Notes: a model not told the origin generated them from the sequence alone. A stretch of DNA of 64,000 nt from Rossellomorea aquimaris (GCF_020172085.1 NZ_JAIVAT010000005.1:62001-126000), one strand, 5' to 3'; counted from the first letter of the stretch, positions 36,099-45,892 are shown. Numbers and translations are program-made.

Positions 36099-36168
36099 AA
36101 AAAAAGAGTTAACCCTACTAAGTCGCCTCATTTTCTTTGAAGCGTTGCTTAGCATTCGGGTTAACTCT
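36099..36168 (-). terminator. Long hairpin terminator of the RND exporter gene
   Basis: AGAGTTAACCC (36105-36115) pairs with GGGTTAACTCT (36158-36168), enclosing a second stem (CTAAG/CTTAG, CGC/GCG). A run of seven T follows on the minus strand. Confidence 0.82.
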
Positions 36169-36179
36169 GGTTGTGTGTT

Positions 36180-39100
36180 TTATTCTTTATATTGATATGT
36201 TCCTCTATGCTTCTTCATTCTTCTCGTCTCTTTGTCAAAGAAGCTATATACAATCGGGATGACGTATATCGTTAATAATGTAGAACTGATGAGTCCACCA
36301 ATGACGGCAATCCCCATCGGTTGATTGATTTCTGTACCTTCTCCTATACCAAGAGCGAGAGGTAATAAACCTAGAATAGTCGTTAAGGCCGTCATGAAGA
36401 TCGGTCTTGCGCGGTCCTGCACAGCTTCCACGATACTGTCAAAGCTATTGGTCCCGGATTCTTTACGCTGATTGATATAATCGACGATGACGATCGCATT
36501 ATTGACAACAATTCCCGCGAGAACAATCACTCCAATGATGGCTGAAATACTGATAGGTGTCTGCGTAATGCTAAGAGCGATAGCTACTCCTATGACCATG
36601 AGCGGTACGGTGAACATGATGACAAACGGATACTTAAATGATTCAAATTGTGCAGCCATCACCATGTATACTAGAACGATGGCCAGTCCAAGTGCAAGTG
36701 CCATGTCGTCAATGGAGTCCTCTAGTAGCTCCCGATCTCCACTGAAAGAAACAAGGGTTTCGTTCGGTAGATCCAAAGATTCGATCTTTTCATCAACTGC
36801 CTTGGAAATCGCACCAAGATTGGTTTCAGATGTATACTTCAGTGTAAATTGTACGGCATGCTGCTGATCGATCCTCTGAATGCTGACAGGTCCATCTTCA
36901 ATCGAAAAGTCTACGACGGAATTCAACTGAATGTACTTTCCCTGACCATTTGGAATGAGGAGCTTTTTTAATGAATCAAGATTCTCCGTGATATTCCGGT
37001 CATATTGTACAAGTACATTGATGACATCGGAATCTTCCGTGACCATCTGAGTTGTCAGCACCCCCCGTGTGACATCCTGAACGAGGGTCCCGATCTGAGC
37101 TGGGGCCAATCCCTGTCGAAGAGCTTCCTCTCGATTCACCTTCATTTGAACCTCTTTTACCGTTTCCATCTGATCTGTCGAAACTTCGGAAACATCCTTC
37201 ATCTCTTTCAATGAAGAGAATAATTTATTCACTGCTTTATCCAAACGATTCTGATCCGTATCCCTTAAATTAAACGTTAAGGTTTGAGGACTTGAACCTG
37301 AAGTGGATTGTAGATTAAATGAAACGTCAGCTGATTTATTAACTTTTTGTGCTGCCTTTTCCACTTTAGGCTTCACTTCATCCGCAAAATTAAAAATCGA
37401 CCTATTCCTCTCCTCTAAAGGCTTCATTTTCACATAAACCTCTGCAATATTCCCTTTCGTACTTCCCCTGAAAGATTCCTCCTGGGTCGTCCCGACAAGA
37501 CTGACAAATACATCAACATCTTTTTCCTTCTTTAATTCTTTTTCAATTGCTTTTACCACTTTGTTGGTCTCGTCAACAGATGCACCATTTCCCAGTTCGA
37601 CCCTCATGTTGAAAAATCCTTCATCAGTAGGCGGCAAAAACTGAGTTCCTACTGTCGTAAGTCCCAGACCACCTGCCACTAGAGTAATGAGTGTGATAAA
37701 CAACACGATGAACCTGTGACGTAGCGCCCACTTTACAGAGCGAGCGAAATTCTTTCTACTTTTAGACCGTCTTCGTTTTGCTTCCAGGTTTCCTTTAGGT
37801 TTTTTCAATAATCTGCTAGCCAGCATCGGAATAACCGTTAAGGCTACAACGAGTGAAGCCAGCAAGCTAAATGAGATGGTCAAGGCGAATTCGGTGAATA
37901 GTTCACCGAGTAATCCAGAGATGAAAACAACCGGCAGAAATACAGCAACCGTCGTAAGAGTTGAGGCCGTAATGGCTCCCCCTACTTCTTTTGCCCCAAT
38001 ACTAGCCGCTTCTCTTGCGCTTTTACCAAGGGACAGGTGGCGGTAGATATTCTCAATGACGACAATCGCATTATCCACGAGCATCCCTATCCCAAGAGCA
38101 AGTGCTCCGAGTGTCATGATATTTAATGCGAAATCGGCAAAGAACATAAGAACGAATGTAACGATGACAGAGTAAGGAATCGCTACCCCGATAATGAGAG
38201 GACTTCTTACATTCTTTAAAAACAGAAAGAGTACAAGCATCGCAAAAGCTCCGCCTATCAAGAGGGAATTAGCGATATTTCCGATAGCTTGGGTGATATA
38301 ATCACCCTGATCGAATAAGACATCCGCTTTAATCGATTGATATTGATCTTGCTTGAGGAGGCGATTGAGCTCTTTTTGAAATGCTTTAGATACAGAAGCC
38401 GTGTTTGCGTCGGATTGTTGCAATACACTGAACAATATGGCCGGCTCTTGATTAGCCCGCGTGATCGTATCCATATCCTGTTGTCTTTTTTCAACGGTTG
38501 CAACATCTGAAAGCGTGATTTTCTTACCTGTTTGAGGATTCACTTGGAGAACCAATTTCTTTAATTCATCCACAGACTGCAATTTGCTTAATACCCTTGT
38601 CGTCAAGGTTTGGCCATTTGTATCAATCGTATCACCGGGAGCAGTCACATTGTTTGCACGAATGGTATTAACGACCATCTCCTGACTCAAACGATGATCC
38701 TTGAGAGATTGCTGATTCAATTCAATAACCACTTCATCTTTTAACGACCCTGAGACATTAACGTTAGCTACACCCTCGACTCTCGTAAGTTCCAATTTCA
38801 ATTTCTCTGATAATGTCTTTAAATTACTCTCGTTCCCCTCTTCCCTCAAGGAGAATTGGATGATCGGAAACTGGGCAGGGTCAAATTTTAGAAATCTTGG
38901 ATTTTCTGCTCCATCCGGGAGAGGAGTCTGATCCAATCTTTGAAGGACATCGTTTTCTATATCATCGATGGAAGTTGACCACGTAAATTCCAAGAGGATG
39001 AAGTTGGAACCTTCCCTTGAAGTCGACTGAATGTTTTTCATCCCGGGAAGGGTTGATAAGCTTTCTTCCAGGGGTTTCGTTACCTTTTCCATCACTTCCT

Positions 39101-39269
39101 GAGGACCCGCTCCAGGATAATTGGTGACTACGACCCCTACTGGAGGATTGAGGTCCGGAATGAGTTTTAGGGGTATCTTCAGAAGGGACACCCCTCCCAG
39201 GATAAGGATAAGCAGCATGGTAATAATGGTGAATACAGGACGGCGTATGGAAAAATCACTAATCTTCAA
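36180..39269 (-). CDS. RND-family efflux transporter permease
   Basis: The 1029-residue HAE1-type RND protein has the usual twelve helices and two large extracellular loops. Helix 4 carries LGIGMLVDNAIVVIENIY with the proton-relay Asp, and the second half repeats the pattern (GVIVLAGIVVNNAIVIVDYI). It exports amphiphilic drugs or lipopeptides and is related to, but not clearly, SwrC. No membrane-fusion or outer-membrane partner is encoded, as usual in Gram-positives. The start is TTG 39269, nine bases after AAGGGGAG. Confidence 0.92.
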   Translation of the reverse strand: MKISDFSIRRPVFTIITMLLILILGGVSLLKIPLKLIPDLNPPVGVVVTNYPGAGPQEVMEKVTKPLEESLSTLPGMKNIQSTSREGSNFILLEFTWSTSIDDIENDVLQRLDQTPLPDGAENPRFLKFDPAQFPIIQFSLREEGNESNLKTLSEKLKLELTRVEGVANVNVSGSLKDEVVIELNQQSLKDHRLSQEMVVNTIRANNVTAPGDTIDTNGQTLTTRVLSKLQSVDELKKLVLQVNPQTGKKITLSDVATVEKRQQDMDTITRANQEPAILFSVLQQSDANTASVSKAFQKELNRLLKQDQYQSIKADVLFDQGDYITQAIGNIANSLLIGGAFAMLVLFLFLKNVRSPLIIGVAIPYSVIVTFVLMFFADFALNIMTLGALALGIGMLVDNAIVVIENIYRHLSLGKSAREAASIGAKEVGGAITASTLTTVAVFLPVVFISGLLGELFTEFALTISFSLLASLVVALTVIPMLASRLLKKPKGNLEAKRRRSKSRKNFARSVKWALRHRFIVLFITLITLVAGGLGLTTVGTQFLPPTDEGFFNMRVELGNGASVDETNKVVKAIEKELKKEKDVDVFVSLVGTTQEESFRGSTKGNIAEVYVKMKPLEERNRSIFNFADEVKPKVEKAAQKVNKSADVSFNLQSTSGSSPQTLTFNLRDTDQNRLDKAVNKLFSSLKEMKDVSEVSTDQMETVKEVQMKVNREEALRQGLAPAQIGTLVQDVTRGVLTTQMVTEDSDVINVLVQYDRNITENLDSLKKLLIPNGQGKYIQLNSVVDFSIEDGPVSIQRIDQQHAVQFTLKYTSETNLGAISKAVDEKIESLDLPNETLVSFSGDRELLEDSIDDMALALGLAIVLVYMVMAAQFESFKYPFVIMFTVPLMVIGVAIALSITQTPISISAIIGVIVLAGIVVNNAIVIVDYINQRKESGTNSFDSIVEAVQDRARPIFMTALTTILGLLPLALGIGEGTEINQPMGIAVIGGLISSTLLTIYVIPIVYSFFDKETRRMKKHRGTYQYKE

Positions 39270-39465
39270 TGGAGTGCTCCCCTTTCTTTATCTATTCCAA
39301 TTTATTATGTTATGGAAGCAGTTACTGTTAACTATAGTCTCTTCAGGAAGATCCTTCAATATTTAAGCGTCTAAGGAAAAAAATAACTTTTTATTTTCTT
39401 TGCCATAAATAATTCCACCCCATCTGTGTACACTATTTTTATACTGTTATGTAAGGAGTATGATA

Positions 39466-40338
39466 ATGGCGAACTGGGTTCCCTTTGTTTTCCTTAGTCT
39501 TTTCAGCATTTTCGTTTTATCTTTTATGGTGGTTAAGAACCGTTATTTGTCAGCTCAAATCATTTTATTTTGGCTATTTATTTCCGGGTTGGCATACGTA
39601 TTCGAATACATCATTTTTGTCCTATTCAACAGCTATACGTATCATCCCCATATATTATCGAATAATTACAATGATAGTGTTTTAGGGTCCATTAGCTCTC
39701 AAGCATTTTCTGTTCCAGTTGCCATCACATATATTGTTTTGTACAGGCTGACTATAAGCCGTATTCTTATCATCATCAGCGTATTTTTCCTAATTGAAAC
39801 CTGGTTCATCCACACAGACCTATACGAACATCATTGGTGGGAATCCTATTACACATCCTTTTTCCTCATCATTTCTGTCCTACTGGCCAAGTCGTGGTGG
39901 AGGTTTCTAGGGGATCGTTCAAATCATTATATCCAATTTATCACCTTATTCTTTGCACTCTCCACCATCACTCTATCTTTCGCCTGGGTTCTTTCTTCCC
40001 TTTTGAACCTGTATATCATTCCATTGAACCATTTTTCTAACCCTGTCAGGGATTTAATCGCAGGCAATGCCATTTATATCTGGTTCACCACTTACTTTTA
40101 CAGCCTCCTGATTTACTTTAGAAATGGTGATTGGAAATTTGCTTTATGGAGCGTCCTTTTTCTTTTTACCGTTGAATTTTTCATGGTACAGGATGGTGTG
40201 CTGATCATGGAAAGCCCCTTGCTGCTATTTACTCTCCCACTTTTCCATTTTTCCATGATTTTTGCGGGTAGTTATTGTTACAGCCAGTATTTTAATACGA
40301 AATTTGAATTCCATAAAAAAGGACTGTCCTATAAGTGA
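39466..40338 (+). CDS. Hypothetical multi-helix membrane protein
   Basis: The 290-residue protein is almost entirely hydrophobic, with about eight to nine helices rich in Phe, Ile, Tyr and Trp. I recognise no family; the general look is that of CBO0543-like spore-former membrane proteins, but it is longer. ATG 39466 lies seven bases after TAAGGAG; the in-frame ATG at 39460 is too close. Its last codons form the left arm of the terminator. Confidence 0.68.
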   Translation: MANWVPFVFLSLFSIFVLSFMVVKNRYLSAQIILFWLFISGLAYVFEYIIFVLFNSYTYHPHILSNNYNDSVLGSISSQAFSVPVAITYIVLYRLTISRILIIISVFFLIETWFIHTDLYEHHWWESYYTSFFLIISVLLAKSWWRFLGDRSNHYIQFITLFFALSTITLSFAWVLSSLLNLYIIPLNHFSNPVRDLIAGNAIYIWFTTYFYSLLIYFRNGDWKFALWSVLFLFTVEFFMVQDGVLIMESPLLLFTLPLFHFSMIFAGSYCYSQYFNTKFEFHKKGLSYK

Positions 40339-40386
40339 ATCAACTTCCTGTTAGAGGTGAGATTGATTCAAACGGACAGTCCTTTT
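40315..40386. terminator. Bidirectional terminator between convergent genes
   Basis: AAAAGGACTGTCC pairs with GGACAGTCCTTTT; an inner stem TGAATCAA/TTGATTCA (40336-40371) extends it. The left arm overlaps the last codons of the membrane-protein gene. Confidence 0.85.
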
Positions 40387-40402
40387 CTATTCAAGATCTA
40401 TA

Positions 40403-41809
40403 TCAATTCGTAATGGCGGGATTGTTTCCAGTTTCTTCTCTTTCAATCGTCCAGCCTGTGAACCCGTATAGAATGGTAATGACTGGTGAGATAAGGCAGA
40501 ATACCGCAAACGGTAAATATTCCATGGTTGAAACGCCCAATACATCTGTCAGGAAAATACCGCAAACGCTCCATGGGACAAGTGGGTTTACGACTGTACC
40601 TGCATCTTCCAATGTGCGGGAAAGTGTCTTTGGATGAATTCCCAACTTCTTATATTGAGATTGAAATGCTTCGCCCGTCAATAATATGGATAAGTATTGC
40701 TCCCCGACTACAAGATTGATACCAATAGCCGATAATGCAGTTGAGAGAATAGTCCTGCGTCCCGATTGAATGACAGAGGACACTTTATTTAATAATGCAG
40801 GGATGATCCCAAGTTTAAATAGTAATCCTCCTAGACTCAGAGAAAGAATGACAAGGGAAACGGTGAACATCATGCTGTCCACTCCCCCTCTAGTCAAAAG
40901 AGAGTCGATGGATTCTACTCCTGTCCTGGACGTATATCCTGAAAATAACACTTGAAAGAGTTCATTAATCTTTAACGCCCCATGTAAAAAAGATAGTAAC
41001 ACAGAGACGGCTATCGTAATGGCAAGAGTAAATAATGCCGGTGCTTTATATACAATAAGTACAACAAGCAATAAGACAGGGATTAAACTGTACAAATGGA
41101 TAAGATTCGTTTGCTTCAACCCTTCTTGTAATGCGTTCAGCTGTGCCAAATCGATATTGCCATTCCCTGGTGACAAGACACCGAACACAAGCAGCGTAAT
41201 GAAAAAGGCGGGTACTGTGGTCCATGCCATATTTCGAATATGGGTAAAGAGGTCCACCTTGACAATGGAAGACGCAAGGTTGGTCGTATCCGACATCGGG
41301 GACATCTTATCACCGAAAAAGGCACCTGAAACAATAGCACCAGCTGTTATGGCCATGGATAATCCCATAGCCTCACCAATCCCAATCAACGCAACACCGA
41401 TGGTTGCAGCCGTTGTCAATGAGCTTCCAATCACTATTCCACTTAAGGACGTAAGCAAAAAGGCGATGGCATAAAAATAATGCGGAGTGACAAATTCAAA
41501 TCCATAATACATTAACGTAGGTATGGTACCACTGATCAACCAGCTGCTCACCAGGAGTCCAATGAAGAAAAATAATAGAACGGCACCTAATCCGCCCTGT
41601 GCACCTGCTATCATTCCCTGTTCGATTTCTTTGAATGGGACTTTGCGGAGAAGGCCATAAACCATTAAAAAGAATAGGGAGAGGATGATCGGGATATGTG
41701 GAACCGATCCAACCCCAATTATACTGATACTGATGATCCCGAGTACAGCCAGCAATACAGCGGCTGCTTCCGGAACAGCAGGTTTATGGACACTTTTAAT
41801 GTTTAACAT
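40403..41809 (-). CDS. NhaC-family transporter, probably tyrosine-linked
   Basis: The 468-residue protein has about twelve helices with NhaC-family features (SGAFFGDKMSPMSDTTNLAS and GTVVNPLVPWSVCG). The family is named for Na+/H+ antiport. The leader, however, is a T-box whose specifier reads UAC (Tyr), which points to amino-acid, probably tyrosine, uptake coupled to sodium. AAGGAAG precedes ATG 41809. It is monocistronic. Confidence 0.88.
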   Translation of the reverse strand: MLNIKSVHKPAVPEAAAVLLAVLGIISISIIGVGSVPHIPIILSLFFLMVYGLLRKVPFKEIEQGMIAGAQGGLGAVLLFFFIGLLVSSWLISGTIPTLMYYGFEFVTPHYFYAIAFLLTSLSGIVIGSSLTTAATIGVALIGIGEAMGLSMAITAGAIVSGAFFGDKMSPMSDTTNLASSIVKVDLFTHIRNMAWTTVPAFFITLLVFGVLSPGNGNIDLAQLNALQEGLKQTNLIHLYSLIPVLLLVVLIVYKAPALFTLAITIAVSVLLSFLHGALKINELFQVLFSGYTSRTGVESIDSLLTRGGVDSMMFTVSLVILSLSLGGLLFKLGIIPALLNKVSSVIQSGRRTILSTALSAIGINLVVGEQYLSILLTGEAFQSQYKKLGIHPKTLSRTLEDAGTVVNPLVPWSVCGIFLTDVLGVSTMEYLPFAVFCLISPVITILYGFTGWTIEREETGNNPAITN

Positions 41810-41863
41810 CGTAACACTTCCTTATCATTGTTGAGTTATGTTGTTTGAATGAAAATAGATAAC

Positions 41864-41904
41864 AAAAAGAACCCTCCATCCCCTGATAGGGACGAAGAGT
41901 TCTC
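41864..41904 (-). terminator. T-box terminator before the NhaC gene
   Basis: On the minus strand AGAACTCTTCGTCCCT pairs with AGGGGATGGAGGGTTCT with small mismatches, followed by TTTTTG. The alternative antiterminator uses the adjacent T-box sequence. Confidence 0.88.
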
Positions 41905-42120
41905 CGCGTTACCACCCTAATTGAAATAAATATATGCCATGGAAAATATCCACTGACTTACTATTTATCCCCACTTCATAAAGGTTGTCTCTTGATAAAT
42001 CCTTTAAAGGATTTATAAACAATGTAATTCAGAAATAAGTCAACCTGAACTTCCACCTTGCGTCCAGTCTCTGGTTGCTGTTCAACTTTTTCCTACTGCG
42101 TTGTTTAAGACAATGAATAT
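41864..42120 (-). promoter_or_regulatory. T-box riboswitch, specifier UAC (Tyr)
   Basis: The minus strand carries the T-box AGGGTGGTAACGCGG (41902-41918 region) and a Stem I with GCAGTAGG, AGAGA and GGTGGAAG elements. Helix TTAAACAA/TTGTTTA and helix AGGAAAAAGT/ACTTATTTCT enclose an internal loop whose 3' side is GAATTACA. The codon TAC (42026-42024) followed by a purine is therefore the specifier. Uncharged tRNA-Tyr should allow readthrough. Confidence 0.88.
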
Positions 42121-42195
42121 GTGATTGATCGTCAAGAGTATCTTTTACTCTTAAACGCTTTTAAGCTTTTATGCATTAAAGTAATTGATAGTAGT

Positions 42196-42223
42196 ATATT
42201 ATCATGTTCTGTTCATTTGTCAA
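42196..42223 (-). promoter_or_regulatory. Sigma-A promoter of the T-box transcript
   Basis: TTGACA (42218-42223) and TAATAT (42196-42201) are 16 bases apart on the minus strand, about 75 bases before Stem I. Confidence 0.75.
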
Positions 42224-42240
42224 GGTCTCTTTATTCAAAA

Positions 42241-42525
42241 AGAGGCTCGGATATTTCTGAATATATCCAATCTAAAGACGAACTATCTTTACACATTACC
42301 TTTATAGGATCACTTGTTACACCGCTGTTAATTTCCGTGCAAGACTTCGCTTTCCTCGGGCGGAACGAGTCTTCGTCTTGCACTCCAATCAACAGCTAGA
42401 GCTTGCTGCATACATAAGTGTTCTTAAGTCAAAACAATCAAAAATCCAAACGATTTCGAATTTCGAATTTCGAAAAATCGTTTGGATTTCACTTTGACTA
42501 AAACACTTTTGCCCCAGCTTCATAT
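42241..42525. repeat. Dispersed intergenic repeat, copy 2 (MITE-like)
   Basis: This block of about 285 nt is homologous to 11998-12235. The identical 20-mer is at 42308-42327. It carries an extra 24-nt segment (about 42353-42376) inside the hairpin GTGCAAGAC...GTCTTGCAC. Ends are roughly inverted (GAGGCTCGGATA left, complement of CCCCAGCTTCATA right). It lies between the T-box promoter and the EAL gene stop and supplies that gene's terminator. Confidence 0.75.
42441..42489 (-). terminator. Terminator of the EAL gene inside the repeat
   Basis: AAATCCAAACGATTT pairs with its complement across a loop containing TTCGAAT repeats; the minus strand continues TTTTTGATTG. Confidence 0.85.
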
Positions 42526-42526
42526 A

Positions 42527-43555
42527 TTAAGCGTATTGAGACTCTGTAAATGGTGCCATCGCCTCTGAATGGGGCTTCCCTATAAAATATCCTTGTCCAT
42601 AGTGGATGCCTATTTCTTTGCAAAAGAGCAGTTCTTCTTTTCTTTCAATACCTTCTGCCAGCACCAAAATATTTAAGTCACCAGCAATCTTCATTACTTT
42701 ACGTAAAAATTCCTGGTTTTGTACATCACGTTCACAATGTTTGATATATGAGCGATCAATTTTTACATAATCAGGTTGCAGCAGCGTTAGCATGTCAACC
42801 GTTGCAAATCCTGAACCTACATCATCAAGGGCTACCTTCATTCCTTCCCTCTTATATACGTCTAGTACCGAACGCAAATGATCAACATCCTTTATCTTTT
42901 CTGTTTCAACAACCTCAAATACCAGATCCTTTGGATCTACACCACATTCATCCACAATCTTGAACGTGTGGCGTAAGCAGAATTCAGGATTATAAATGGT
43001 GGACGGAAGAAAATTGATAAAGCTCTTCGTACCTGGAGCCACCTGACCTTGTCTGCACTCAATCGCTGATTTCCTCGCTTTCTGGTCTAACATGGAATGA
43101 AATCCTGTACGAGTAGCCGCTTTAAATAATTCTGCTGGATTGAACTTCTTCTTGTCATTCTCTTGACGCAAGAGAGATTCATATCCAAAAAGACTATAAT
43201 CCTCTAATGCGATGATTGGCTGAAGATGACTCTTAAATTCTCCCTTTTGAATGACCTTTACCATTTCTCTATATCGAATCAAATCCATGAATTCTCTTGA
43301 AGGCATGAAGATACCAGGCTGTGCTGAACAATTAATACTGCATGTCCATCCGTCTCTTATCATTATCGGTTCCATGTCTGACAGGCTATCGTACAGTTCA
43401 TCCAGAGTATCATATTGATATTCATACATGCCTCCTTCAGATATTTGATATGCATCTGCCAATGGAACAGGATGAGGTTGTTCATTATGTAAGAAAAAAA
43501 AACCTTTTTCATAATATTCCATCTGTACACCGCAGTTCGAACAAGCGTACTCCAT
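42527..43555 (-). CDS. EAL-domain c-di-GMP phosphodiesterase with N-terminal Cys motif
   Basis: The 342-residue cytosolic protein has an N-terminal segment with two Cys pairs (CSNC about 5-8, CSINC about 72-76) that could bind zinc, and an EAL domain (about 95-335). The signature is ESL rather than EAL (YESLLR); metal and catalytic residues appear intact (FINFLPSTI, EVVETEKI, LDDVGSGF, VKIDRSYI, LAEGIE, GQGYFIGKP). I expect hydrolysis of c-di-GMP to pGpG. A GGDEF protein is encoded about 4 kb away, so the two could be antagonists. Confidence 0.87.
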   Translation of the reverse strand: MEYACSNCGVQMEYYEKGFFFLHNEQPHPVPLADAYQISEGGMYEYQYDTLDELYDSLSDMEPIMIRDGWTCSINCSAQPGIFMPSREFMDLIRYREMVKVIQKGEFKSHLQPIIALEDYSLFGYESLLRQENDKKKFNPAELFKAATRTGFHSMLDQKARKSAIECRQGQVAPGTKSFINFLPSTIYNPEFCLRHTFKIVDECGVDPKDLVFEVVETEKIKDVDHLRSVLDVYKREGMKVALDDVGSGFATVDMLTLLQPDYVKIDRSYIKHCERDVQNQEFLRKVMKIAGDLNILVLAEGIERKEELLFCKEIGIHYGQGYFIGKPHSEAMAPFTESQYA

Positions 43556-43712
43556 TCATTATCACACTCTCTTTCGATTGGAAGCATTTAATACCCATAC
43601 CCACATAGTAAGTCTTTAAACCCATTAAACACCAATTATTATCATTAACTGTAGTAAAATGGAGGGATGCAAGCTGGTAATGAAGAGTAAATAGTAATAA
43701 AATGTTTTTCAC

Positions 43713-43747
43713 AATAACAAAACACCCCTCCTGGGACAGGAGGGGTG
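43713..43747 (-). terminator. Terminator of prfC
   Basis: CACCCCTCCTG and CAGGAGGGGTG form an 11-bp stem with a three-base loop, followed by TTTTGTTATTG on the minus strand. Confidence 0.92.
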
Positions 43748-43758
43748 CTAAAACCAGC

Positions 43759-45327
43759 TTACATCAGACTGTATAGTCGAATATCCGGGTTTTTATCATT
43801 AAACCATCTCATAGCGAAATCATTTTCGAATAGGAATACAAGATTTTCGTGACGATCTTTCACTAACATGCTTCGGGAGCTAGACATAGACTCCTTCACA
43901 TCTTCTTCATTTTCAATCCATCGGGCGATTTTAGATCCGATTGGTTCCATTTTTACATCAACGTTATATTCGTTTTTCATACGATGTTCAAATACTTCAA
44001 ATTGAAGTTGGCCAACTGCTCCAAGGATGATATCTTCCGTCCTGGTCTTATAATATTGAATGGCCCCTTCTTGAACAAGTTGAAGGATTCCTTTTTGGAA
44101 GTGCTTCTGCTTCATCACGTTCTTAGCAGTAACCCTGACAAAAAGCTCAGGGGTAAATTGAGGCAGCTTTTCATATTGAAAGCCCTGCTTACCTTGAACG
44201 AGAGTATCACCGATTTGGTACGTACCTGTGTCATAAACCCCAATGATGTCCCCACTTACTGCTTCATTTACCGTACTGCGGTCATCTGCAAGAAATTGAG
44301 TGGATTGGGCAAGCTTAATCGACTTTCCAGTACGGGAAAGATTCACTGTCATCCCTCTCTCAAACTGCCCTGAGCAAATGCGTACAAACGCTATACGGTC
44401 ACGATGAGCAGGATTCATATTGGCTTGAATCTTAAAAACAAATCCGGAGAAATCCTGTGCTGTCGGTTCGATCTCCCCAGCGTCTGAATTCCTTGGTTGG
44501 GGAGAAGGTGCAAATTCCAAATACGTTTCCAGGAATGTCTGTACGCCAAAATTCGTTAATGCGCTCCCGAAAAACACAGGTGATAGTTCCCCATTGGCAA
44601 TCCTTTCCCTTGAAAATTCATTGCCGGCTTCATTCAAGAGTAATACATCTTCCAGGGTTTGATGATAAAGGTTGCTTTCTTTAAGAGAATGCTCCCCTTC
44701 TATTTCTCCTTCTTCATTTAAAGGGATAAAGCGATTATCTTCTTCTACACGGAACTGTTCGATCCGATTATGGAAACGATCATAAATCCCTAAAAATTCT
44801 TTACCCATTCCAATCGGCCAGTTCATTGGATATGATTGAATGCCTAATACCTCTTCAAGCTCTTCCAATAATTCCAACGGTTCACGTCCCTGGCGGTCAA
44901 GCTTATTGATGAATGTGAAGATCGGAATGCCTCTCATACGGCAAACTTTGAAAAGCTTTAGAGTTTGAGCTTCAATCCCCTTGGCTGAATCTATGATCAT
45001 TACTGCGCTGTCAACAGCCATCAACGTTCTATACGTATCTTCAGAGAAGTCCTGGTGACCCGGTGTATCCAGAATGTTCACCCGATAATCATTGTAATCG
45101 AATGCCATGACAGAAGAAGTTACAGAAATACCTCTCTGTTTCTCAATTTCCATCCAGTCAGATGTAGCAAACTTTCCTGATTTTTTTCCTTTAACCGTTC
45201 CAGCAGCGCGTATTGCTCCGCCAAATAGAAGAAGCTGTTCTGTTAAGGTTGTTTTCCCTGCATCCGGGTGGGAAATGATGGCGAAAGTCCGTCTAGATTG
45301 AACTTCCTGTATAAAGTCTATTTTCAT
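43759..45327 (-). CDS. prfC: Peptide chain release factor 3
   Basis: The 522-residue translational GTPase has G1 [12 protein letters not shown] (about 19-30), the RF3-type insert [28 protein letters not shown]3 [14 protein letters not shown] and G4 NKLDR. RF3 removes RF1/RF2 from ribosomes after termination and assists in quality control. AAAGGA precedes ATG 45327. It is a single gene with a strong terminator. Confidence 0.95.
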   Translation of the reverse strand: MKIDFIQEVQSRRTFAIISHPDAGKTTLTEQLLLFGGAIRAAGTVKGKKSGKFATSDWMEIEKQRGISVTSSVMAFDYNDYRVNILDTPGHQDFSEDTYRTLMAVDSAVMIIDSAKGIEAQTLKLFKVCRMRGIPIFTFINKLDRQGREPLELLEELEEVLGIQSYPMNWPIGMGKEFLGIYDRFHNRIEQFRVEEDNRFIPLNEEGEIEGEHSLKESNLYHQTLEDVLLLNEAGNEFSRERIANGELSPVFFGSALTNFGVQTFLETYLEFAPSPQPRNSDAGEIEPTAQDFSGFVFKIQANMNPAHRDRIAFVRICSGQFERGMTVNLSRTGKSIKLAQSTQFLADDRSTVNEAVSGDIIGVYDTGTYQIGDTLVQGKQGFQYEKLPQFTPELFVRVTAKNVMKQKHFQKGILQLVQEGAIQYYKTRTEDIILGAVGQLQFEVFEHRMKNEYNVDVKMEPIGSKIARWIENEEDVKESMSSSRSMLVKDRHENLVFLFENDFAMRWFNDKNPDIRLYSLM

Positions 45328-45487
45328 TCATAAAATCCTTTCTCGTCATTCTCACTTTCTCATCATATTCGTTCTAAAGTAACAATGCAACAAAGAATCA
45401 GTAGGGTGCGAATGAATACTGTAGACGAACTCGGAAGGTGCATCTTCCTATGACACTATAGAGGTTTCTATTAGGGGCAAAAAGCCA

Positions 45488-45721
45488 CTACATTTCTGTA
45501 GTCCACTGGATGATTCGTGAACTTAATGAAACAGCGGCTTCTTCAAATACACGTTCTTTTAATGAATGAACTAATTTTGATTGGATAGAATCCTCCTCAT
45601 ACCTAAAAGAATACGACCATTCTATGTCGGGAACAGCAATGACAAAAAACTCTTCTTTCTTATTTTCATAAATATATACTTTTTGTTCCAAGCCTTCCAA
45701 AAAATTTTTTCTGATCTTCAT
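45488..45721 (-). CDS. yueH: YueH family protein
   Basis: The 77-residue protein resembles B. subtilis YueH: MKIRKNFLEGLEQKVYIYENKKEE followed by VAVPDIEWSYSFRYEE. The function is unknown. I choose ATG 45721, eight bases after AAAGGGG; the frame is open to 45760 but the earlier ATG overlaps the ribosome site. Confidence 0.8.
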   Translation of the reverse strand: MKIRKNFLEGLEQKVYIYENKKEEFFVIAVPDIEWSYSFRYEEDSIQSKLVHSLKERVFEEAAVSLSSRIIQWTTEM

Positions 45722-45811
45722 TTTTGTATCCCCTTTCATGAAAACGCTGTATTTGCGCATACTATTAGCGATGTTGTCCGTACAACTTTCGACAAATCTT
45801 GCAATTGTAGG

Positions 45812-45840
45812 TTGTCAGACGTCTGAAAGAATTGTAAAAT
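45812..45840 (+). promoter_or_regulatory. Promoter of the nucleoside transporter gene with embedded palindrome
   Basis: TTGTCA (45812-45817) and TAAAAT (45835-45840) are 17 bases apart. The perfect palindrome TCAGACGTCTGA (45815-45826) overlaps the -35 hexamer and the spacer, a classic repressor-operator position. Confidence 0.7.
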
Positions 45841-45892
45841 AAAATTCCGAAAGCATCAAGTTTCAATCATACTTATCAAAGAGGTGAAAGAC

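Noticed and set aside
40335-40637. Plus-strand frame overlapping the terminator and the NhaC gene 3' end
   Set aside because: It lies within a bidirectional terminator and antisense to conserved coding sequence.
42455-42473. Short TTCGAAT tandem as a separate repeat or CRISPR remnant
   Set aside because: It is only two to three units and sits in the loop of the EAL-gene terminator; there are no spacers.
45435-45451. Hairpin GGAAGGTGCATCTTCC after yueH as a terminator
   Set aside because: The stem is short and no T run follows on either strand.
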